Shown one piece after another: positions 25,079 to 30,121 of a stretch of 30,121 nucleotides of DNA. This DNA comes from CAYJPV01 sp964396055. Its GTDB lineage: Bacteria; Acidobacteriota; Vicinamibacteria; Vicinamibacterales; JAKQTR01. Position numbers and translations under genes: made by a program. Numbering within the stretch: position 1 is the stretch's first letter; every line of letters begins with the position of its first letter. The stretch spans positions 1 to 30,121 of the forward strand of contig CAYNDV010000049.1 of the NCBI GenBank assembly GCA_964396055.1, read 5' to 3'. The notes below the pieces were generated by a model. That model saw only the letters and a list, made by a program, of their open reading frames with translations, ran no database searches and was not told the DNA's origin.

Positions 25079-26857
25079 ATGAGCACCGAGGTGCCGACCC
25101 GCGTCGCCGCGCAGAACTCCGAGGCGCGCCTGCGCGCGCTGCTCGAGGTGAGCCAGGCGCTGGCGGCGCCGTTTCACCTCGACACCATCCTCCAGCTGGT
25201 CGTCGACACCGCGACGAAGCTGCTCGGGCTGGACACCGGGGCGCTCTATCTCACCGACGACGACGACGTGGTCCTGGTGGCCACGTGCCCGCCGCTGCCG
25301 CCCGGGTTTCCCGACGGCCTTCGCCGCGCGCGGCTCGGCGACCACCCGCACATCGGGGCTGCGCTGCGGGAGGGGCGCACCTTCGTGCTGGCCGACACGC
25401 GCGCGGAGACCCTCACGCCGGCGGAGCGCGAAGTGGTGGAGGCGCGAAGGCTCCGCACCATCCTGTACGTGCCGCTGCTGGTCGGCACCGCGCCGACCGG
25501 AATCCTCATCCTCGGATCCGTGGACCGGCTGCACACGTTCGATGCCGATGACATCTCGGTGTGCCACGGGTTCTCGGGCCAGGCGGCGCAGACCATCGAG
25601 AACGCGCGGCTGTACGAGTCGACGCGGCGCATGGCCGTCGCGCTGGAGGCCGAAGTCGAAGAGCGGCGGCGGACCGAGGACGCGCTGCGCGAGAGCGAAG
25701 AGCGGTTCCGCGCCCTCTTCCAGCAGGCCGGCGACTACCTGCTGGTGCTCGACCCGACTGCGGCCGGCGGCCCGACCATCGTGGATGCCAACGACGCTGC
25801 GTGCCGGGCGCACGGATTCGCGAGGGAGGAACTGCTCGGGCGCTCGATCCTCGACCTCGAGGCCGGCAGCCTTGACGAGTCCACCGTGCGGGCCATGATG
25901 GAACGCCTGGCGCGCGGCGAGACCCTGCGGTTCGAGACGCTGCATCGCCGCCGCGACGGCACGACGTTTCCGGTCGAGGTCAACGCCACCCTTGTCACGG
26001 CCGGCCAGGGCGCGCCGGTGGTGTTCAGCATGGAGCGCGACATCACCGAGCGCAAGCAGAGCGAGGAGGATCGCCGCGCCCTGCAGGCCCGCCTGACGCA
26101 GGCGGACAAGATGGAATCGATCGGCCGCCTGGCGGGCGGCGTGGCGCACGACTTCAACAACATGATTCAGGCGATCCTCGGCCACGCGTCCTTCATGGCC
26201 GAGGACCTGCCGCCCGACAGCCCGCTCCGCGAAAATCTCCGCGAGATCGTGGGCGCAGCCGAACGCTCGGCTGAGCTGACGCGTCACCTGCTGGCGTTCG
26301 CGCGCAAGCAATCGATCGAGCCGAAGGTGGTCGACCTGAACGAGACCGTGGCCGCCATGCTGCGGATGATCCGGCGGCTCATGGGCGCCAACGTGGCGCT
26401 GGTCTGGCAGCCGGCCCCTGACCTGACGCCCGTCAAGGTCGATCCGTCGCAGGTCGATCAGCTCGTGGCCAACCTGTGCGTCAACGCCAGGGACGCCATC
26501 GGCACCGGGGCCGGGCGGATCATCATCGGGACGCACATGGAGACGGTCGACGGGACGCGGACCGATGGCCCTGCCGGGGCGGCGCCGGGCGACTACGTCG
26601 TCCTGTCGGTGTCGGACGACGGCTGCGGCATGGACGAGGGGACGCGGGCGCACATCTTCGAGCCGTTCTTCACGACGAAAGACGCGGGGCGCGGCACGGG
26701 CCTGGGGCTGGCGACGGTGCACGGCATCGTGGAGCAGAACCGCGGCTTCATCACCGTCTCGAGCGCCGTCGGTGCCGGCACGACGTTCCGGATCCACCTG
26801 CCGGCGTATGCAGCAGTCGCTGGCCCGTGCGTCCAGCCGGGTGTCTCACCCTCGTAA
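25079..26857 (+). CDS. Sensor histidine kinase (GAF-PAS-HisKA-HATPase)
   Basis: A 592-residue cytoplasmic two-component kinase without membrane segments. A GAF domain (about 14-178) is joined by a coiled linker (AEVEERRRTEDALRESEERF) to a PAS domain (about 205-325). The phospho-acceptor His357 is in the H-box GGVAHDFNNM. The ATPase domain has the N-box LCVNARDAI (Asn469), G1 SDDGCGM (512-518) and GRGTGLGL (538-544). No receiver domain and no adjacent response-regulator gene are present, so it is an orphan kinase; its partner must be elsewhere. Cytoplasmic GAF and PAS domains imply an internal signal (redox, ligand or gas), which is inference. The methyltransferase gene follows 18 bp downstream. 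Confidence 0.93.
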   Translation: MSTEVPTRVAAQNSEARLRALLEVSQALAAPFHLDTILQLVVDTATKLLGLDTGALYLTDDDDVVLVATCPPLPPGFPDGLRRARLGDHPHIGAALREGRTFVLADTRAETLTPAEREVVEARRLRTILYVPLLVGTAPTGILILGSVDRLHTFDADDISVCHGFSGQAAQTIENARLYESTRRMAVALEAEVEERRRTEDALRESEERFRALFQQAGDYLLVLDPTAAGGPTIVDANDAACRAHGFAREELLGRSILDLEAGSLDESTVRAMMERLARGETLRFETLHRRRDGTTFPVEVNATLVTAGQGAPVVFSMERDITERKQSEEDRRALQARLTQADKMESIGRLAGGVAHDFNNMIQAILGHASFMAEDLPPDSPLRENLREIVGAAERSAELTRHLLAFARKQSIEPKVVDLNETVAAMLRMIRRLMGANVALVWQPAPDLTPVKVDPSQVDQLVANLCVNARDAIGTGAGRIIIGTHMETVDGTRTDGPAGAAPGDYVVLSVSDDGCGMDEGTRAHIFEPFFTTKDAGRGTGLGLATVHGIVEQNRGFITVSSAVGAGTTFRIHLPAYAAVAGPCVQPGVSPS

Positions 26858-26875
26858 CGCCGGCAGGATGACGCG

Positions 26876-27505
26876 ATGGGCGCAACAGCCTACCGATGGA
26901 TTGCCGGCGTCTACGACGCGGTGCTGGAGCCGCTGCTGGCGTCGGCCAAGGCGCGCGGGCGCGCGTGGTACACGCCGCCGGCCGGCGCGTTGGTGGTGGA
27001 TGTCGGGTGCGGCACCGGCGCGCAACTGGCCCGCTACCGGGGCAACGGATGGCGGCTGGCCGGGGTGGACCCCTCGCCGGCGATGGTGGCGCAGGCCCGC
27101 CAGGCGCTGGGCGGGGATGCCGAGATCCACCTGGCCGACGCCTCGCGGATGCCGTTTGCGGACGGGAGCGTCCACCTGGTGTTGTGCTCGATGGCGCTGC
27201 ACGAGATGGCGGGCGACACGCGTGAGGCCGTGCTGAAGGAGATTCGCCGCGTCCTGCGGCCCGACGGCGTGCTGCTGGTGCTCGACTACCAGGCGGCGCC
27301 CCGCACGACGCTTCGCAGCCGGCTCGTCTTCGCCGGCATCGTCGTCGTCGAGCGCCTGGCCGGGCGCGACCATTACCGGCACTTCCGGCAATTCATGGCG
27401 GCGGGCGGATTGCCGGTGTTCGCCGCGGCGAACGGGTTCTGCCTCGATGCGGTGCGTCCGGTGAAGGCGGGTGCGCTGGCGTTGTACCTGCTGCGGCTGG
27501 CCTGA
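26876..27505 (+). CDS. Class I SAM-dependent methyltransferase
   Basis: A 209-residue methyltransferase (methyltransferase type 11 group). Motif I is VVDVGCGTG (40-48), the acidic residue of motif II is in AGVDPSPAM, and LVLCSMALHEM and VLRPDGVLLVLDY are the later conserved strands. The acceptor is unknown; related proteins methylate small molecules or quinones. AGGA lies 7 bases before the ATG. It is 18 bp after the kinase and 36 bp before the beta-propeller gene, so the three may be one transcript. Confidence 0.9.
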   Translation: MGATAYRWIAGVYDAVLEPLLASAKARGRAWYTPPAGALVVDVGCGTGAQLARYRGNGWRLAGVDPSPAMVAQARQALGGDAEIHLADASRMPFADGSVHLVLCSMALHEMAGDTREAVLKEIRRVLRPDGVLLVLDYQAAPRTTLRSRLVFAGIVVVERLAGRDHYRHFRQFMAAGGLPVFAAANGFCLDAVRPVKAGALALYLLRLA

Positions 27506-27541
27506 GTGGGAGCGCCGCTGGATGCGCCCCGGAGGTGTCCC

Positions 27542-28579
27542 GTGACCCGAACCATGACGACGCTGGCCATTGCCCTCACCGTACTGGCCGGGACGCCACC
27601 GTCGCCCGTGGGCGGCCAGGCACTGGCGCCCCTCAGGAACCTGCCGCCGTACATGCGCCTGCTCACGGAGTGGGGCGTCCGGCCCGAGTGGAGCCTGGAC
27701 GGGAAGTCATTGCTGTTCATGGAACGGGGACTCGGCGACGCGTATCGCCTCGAGGTCGAGACCGGTCGCGTGACGCCGCTGACCGCGCACTTCTACAACC
27801 AGGGCTTCGACCGCGTCCTGCCGCTGGTCAACGGCGACTACCTGCTCACGGGGCCGAGGACCGTTGATCCCAACGACCCGTGGAGTCAACGGCACACCGG
27901 GTTCGAGATGTTCGTGCTCGATGGCAGCCTCACGAAGCCGCCAGTCCCGCTGGGCGAGCGGCTGGACGAAGGACCGGCGGTCTCGCGCACGCGGATGCAC
28001 GTGGCCTGGACGACGCCGGGGCAGCGCGAGATGTACGAGGCGGACATCGTCTACGCGAACGGCGTGCCCGCGCTGGCGCAGAAGCGGCTGGTGTTGTCGT
28101 ACGAGGGGCGGCCCACCAACGAGCGGCTGGAGACGCAGGACTTCCGTCCACCCGACGAGAAGGAACTGCTGTTCGTCTGTTACAGCGGCACCGTCGAGGA
28201 GCCGTTCTACTTTGCCGATGTGTGCGGCATCGACCTCGTACGGGGCACGGTCACCAACTACACGAAGACGCCCGAGCAGTACGACGAGACCGAGGGCGTG
28301 TTCCCCGACGGCCGGTACACGATGGTCGAGAGCGACCGTCACGGGTCCAACAGGCAGTGGAAGATCGATGTCTATCGCCTGGCCCTGGATGGCAGCAACC
28401 GCGCCGACCGGATGACGTTCTTCCAGTCGGGGGACACGCCCTACCACGGCTCGAACCCGGTGGTGAGCCCCGACGGGCGATGGGCCGCCGTGCAACTCGG
28501 CATCCACGGCATGGGCGCGGGTCAGGGACGCGGCCTCGTGCTGATCGACCTGGCCGCGTGGGAGCGAACCCTGCGCTGA
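27542..28579 (+). CDS. Exported WD40-like (PD40/TolB-type) beta-propeller protein
   Basis: A 345-residue exported protein with a signal peptide (about 1-27). It has TolB-like propeller strands, for instance RPEWSLDGKSLLFM near the N-terminus and NPVVSPDGRWAAVQLG near the C-terminus. No catalytic domain follows, unlike prolyl oligopeptidases, so it is probably a binding or scaffold protein in the periplasm. The start is GTG 27542, because GGAGG lies exactly 6 bases upstream; an in-frame start at 27506 has no comparable signal. Last gene of the kinase group. Confidence 0.83.
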   Translation: MTRTMTTLAIALTVLAGTPPSPVGGQALAPLRNLPPYMRLLTEWGVRPEWSLDGKSLLFMERGLGDAYRLEVETGRVTPLTAHFYNQGFDRVLPLVNGDYLLTGPRTVDPNDPWSQRHTGFEMFVLDGSLTKPPVPLGERLDEGPAVSRTRMHVAWTTPGQREMYEADIVYANGVPALAQKRLVLSYEGRPTNERLETQDFRPPDEKELLFVCYSGTVEEPFYFADVCGIDLVRGTVTNYTKTPEQYDETEGVFPDGRYTMVESDRHGSNRQWKIDVYRLALDGSNRADRMTFFQSGDTPYHGSNPVVSPDGRWAAVQLGIHGMGAGQGRGLVLIDLAAWERTLR

Positions 28580-28665
28580 CGGGTGCCCCCTGGCAGAACG
28601 GGACCAGTCGACGTGGTCGTGACCCGCCGTGTCGCCGCACTCGGGTGAGCCCTGAGTCGCACAGG

Positions 28666-28698
28666 ATCACGTGCTGCACGTGATTCACGTGCTATTAT
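28666..28698 (+). promoter_or_regulatory. Operator and extended -10 of the VapBC-like module
   Basis: CACGTG occurs three times at exact 9-bp steps (28668, 28677, 28686). The first two form a perfect 19-bp palindrome, ATCACGTG-CTG-CACGTGAT (28666-28684). The third runs into an extended -10, TGC-TATTAT (28690-28698). The position fits autorepression by the ribbon-helix-helix antitoxin, which is inference. Confidence 0.65.
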
Positions 28699-28708
28699 GA
28701 GATTCGTC

Positions 28709-28942
28709 ATGAAGACCAACGTCACGCTCAAGCTCGACGCCGATCTGCTCCGCGAAACGCGTGTGGTGGCTGCGGAAGAGGGCCGCTCGATCAGCGCGCT
28801 CCTCACGGATCGGCTCGAGGCGATGGTCCGCGAACGAAAGGCCTTCGACAGAGCCCGCCGCCGCGCGCTGGCCAGGCTCCGCACGGGGATGGACCTGCAA
28901 TGGACGCCGCCCGCGTCCCGCGACGAGCTCCATGAGCGATAG
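28709..28942 (+). CDS. Ribbon-helix-helix (VapB/CopG-like) antitoxin
   Basis: A 77-residue antitoxin. The N-terminal NVTLKLDADLLRETRVVAAEEG and SISALLTDRLEAMV give the strand-helix-helix of CopG/VapB proteins, which bind DNA as dimers; the C-terminal half would cover the toxin. An earlier in-frame ATG (28697) lies inside the TATTAT -10, so 28709 is the better start. It overlaps the PIN toxin gene by 11 bp. Confidence 0.82.
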   Translation: MKTNVTLKLDADLLRETRVVAAEEGRSISALLTDRLEAMVRERKAFDRARRRALARLRTGMDLQWTPPASRDELHER

Positions 28943-29354
28943 GTGCTTCGTCGACACGAACGTCCTGATGTACGCGCACGACCGCACCGCGGGCGAGAAA
29001 CACGCGCGCGCGAAAGCGCTGGTGGAACGGCTGTGGGAGACGCGGTCCGGGGTGGTCAGCACCCAGGTCCTCCAGGAACTCGCGGTCAACCTGCGTCGGA
29101 AGGCCAGGACGCCCCTCGATGCCAGGACGACTCGTGAGATCGTCGCCGACTATCTGGCGTGGCGGGTTGTCGTAAACGACGGGGAGTCGATTCTCGAAGC
29201 GCTGGATTTCGAGACGCGATACCAGGTGTCGTTCTGGGATGCGCTCGTGATTCAGGCGGCGAACGCCTGCGATGCCGACGTCCTCTACTCCGAGGATCTG
29301 TCAGATGGACAGCGGTACGGCACGGTGAAGGTCAGGAACCCCTTCAAGGGCTGA
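28932..29354 (+). CDS. PIN-domain toxin (VapC-like ribonuclease)
   Basis: A 140-residue PIN-domain ribonuclease. The four acidic residues of the magnesium site are present: Asp8 in FVDTNVLMYAHD, Glu49 in VLQELA, Asp103 in FWDALVIQAA and Asp122 in YSEDL. VapC toxins cleave tRNA or rRNA; the target here is unknown. The ATG lies inside the antitoxin gene and has only a weak Shine-Dalgarno, so translation is probably coupled. It matches the PIN subgroup usually paired with RHH antitoxins. Confidence 0.9.
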   Translation: MSDRCFVDTNVLMYAHDRTAGEKHARAKALVERLWETRSGVVSTQVLQELAVNLRRKARTPLDARTTREIVADYLAWRVVVNDGESILEALDFETRYQVSFWDALVIQAANACDADVLYSEDLSDGQRYGTVKVRNPFKG

Positions 29355-29525
29355 CGATCCGCCCCCAGGCACGAACTCCTTCTTCCGCAGCGGCCTGCTT
29401 TCGCCGCGATCCGGGAGCGATACGGTCCTCCCGCGGCTTCGGCGAGACAGCCTTCGCACAGGCGCGTGGGATGTCTGGCTGCACCCTACGGTCGGCCCGG
29501 GCTGCGTGTCGGGTGGCGCCACGTC

Positions 29526-29828
29526 TCAGGCAACCCGTGTCTGTACCGACGGTTCAACCGAGGGCCACGTGGTGCGGCGGGCGACCCGCAGGGCGTAATC
29601 GGACTGAAGGTCGAGCCAGATCTCCGGTGAGGTTCCGAAGTACTTGCCGAGCCGCAGCGCGGTATCCGCGGTCACCGCGCGGGTGCCATTGACGATGGCA
29701 CTGATGCGGTTGGGCGGGACGGCCAGCGCACGGGCCAATGCGTTGATGCTCAGGCCCAGCGGACGCATGAACTCCTCGAGGAGGATCTCCCCGGGAGGGA
29801 TGGGTTCGAGACGTGGCCGGGTTCCCAT
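29526..29828 (-). CDS. higA: HigA family antitoxin
   Basis: A 100-residue XRE-type DNA-binding antitoxin. PPGEILLEEFMRPLGLS is the family signature, the helix-turn-helix spans about 25-48, and GTSPEIWLDLQSDYALRVA is the typical C-terminus. ATG 29828 has AGGAG 5 bases upstream. It is transcribed after the HigB gene, 9 bp away; toxin-first order is normal for higBA. HigA usually represses its own operon and neutralises HigB. Confidence 0.93.
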   Translation of the reverse strand: MGTRPRLEPIPPGEILLEEFMRPLGLSINALARALAVPPNRISAIVNGTRAVTADTALRLGKYFGTSPEIWLDLQSDYALRVARRTTWPSVEPSVQTRVA

Positions 29829-29837
29829 ACGTGCTCC

Positions 29838-30121
29838 TCAGTGGTAGTCGACGATCTCGACGTGATGCGCGTCGCCGTCCGTCCAGACGAAGCAGATGCG
29901 CCACTGGTCGTTCACGCGAATGCTGTGCTGTCCCCGGCGGTCGCCCTTCAACGCCTCCAGGCCATTCCCCGGCGGTGCCTTGAGGTCTTCCAGCAGCCTC
30001 GCGCGGTGCAGGTACATCAGTTTGCGGCGCGCCGGTCGCTCGATGGCTCGGAATCGACGAACCGGCAGGTCGTCGAACAGGGCCTCCGTGTCCTTGCAGC
30101 GGAAGGACCTGACAAGCCGGA
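29838..30121 (-). CDS. higB: HigB family toxin (RelE superfamily), start outside window
   Basis: 93 residues of a ribosome-dependent mRNA endonuclease. The family segments FRCKDTEALF, LMYLHRARLLEDLKAPPGN, LEALKGDRRGQHSIRVNDQWRICF and the C-terminal VEIVDYH are clear. No start codon is in frame before the window edge, and comparison with the usual N-terminus (MIxSFRxKxTE) suggests only a few residues are missing. It pairs with the HigA gene 9 bp downstream. Confidence 0.92.
   Translation of the reverse strand, partial: RLVRSFRCKDTEALFDDLPVRRFRAIERPARRKLMYLHRARLLEDLKAPPGNGLEALKGDRRGQHSIRVNDQWRICFVWTDGDAHHVEIVDYH

Noticed and set aside
27506..27541. Upstream start for the beta-propeller protein
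   Set aside because: It has no Shine-Dalgarno, while GTG 27542 has GGAGG at ideal spacing and begins the signal peptide.
29355..29525. Possible gene or RNA between the two toxin-antitoxin modules
   Set aside because: No coding-like frame, strong hairpin or promoter stands out; I see nothing in this stretch.

Overview
The window is 30.1 kb of very GC-rich bacterial chromosome with one assembly gap (100 N at 15757-15856). It encodes 25 recognisable protein genes and shows no rRNA, tRNA, CRISPR, phage or insertion-sequence gene. The gene set suggests an aerobic soil heterotroph of the Acidobacteriota (Vicinamibacteria-like): an S46 peptidase, Tat-exported TIM-barrel and Gfo/Idh/MocA sugar enzymes, a sialidase next to an SSS symporter, secreted serine hydrolases, and many short palindromic repeats at gene ends. 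That placement is an inference from gene content and repeats; no marker gene is present.

Layout. 1-1676: 5' part of an exported S46 dipeptidyl peptidase. 1805-2748: dUTPase diverging from a YgbA-like nitrous-oxide-stimulated family gene. 2751-5611: a MerR-type regulator overlapping a large VIT/VWA protein, behind a well-formed MerR-style promoter and operator. 5707-7789: HD-domain phosphohydrolase and an exported M28-type peptidase. 7816-8232: DUF2177 membrane protein. 8349-11681: three Tat-exported sugar enzymes (isomerase/epimerase-like TIM barrel, Gfo/Idh/MocA oxidoreductase, hydroxypyruvate-isomerase-like TIM barrel). 11829-13177: exported TPR protein converging on a small membrane protein. 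13237-15705: penicillin-acylase family Ntn-hydrolase. 15958-16878: exported MTA/SAH-nucleosidase-like protein. 16919-21365 (minus): glycoside hydrolase with C-terminal beta repeats, SSS symporter and sialidase, the last two overlapping by 4 bp. 21561-24906: beta-lactamase-fold hydrolase fused to TPRs, then an alpha/beta hydrolase. 25079-28579: GAF-PAS histidine kinase, methyltransferase and beta-propeller protein. 28709-30121: a VapBC-like pair converging on a HigBA pair cut by the window edge.

Functionally the window is dominated by exported degradation enzymes for peptides, glycans, acyl-amides and esters, with one dedicated transporter. The two toxin-antitoxin modules and the MerR-VIT/VWA unit stand apart.

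The most unusual content is non-coding. There are four kinds of small repeat: (i) hairpins centred on CTGAAG whose stems vary with compensating changes and which twice form a two-headed composite; (ii) three virtually identical AAAAGGGGCC palindromes at gene 3' ends; (iii) a 53-bp AT-rich near-perfect palindrome between two convergent genes; (iv) short tandem arrays of 7- or 8-bp units. Several genes read into these repeats and take their last codons or stop from them. Several promoters also lie so close to the start codon that leaderless transcripts are likely.
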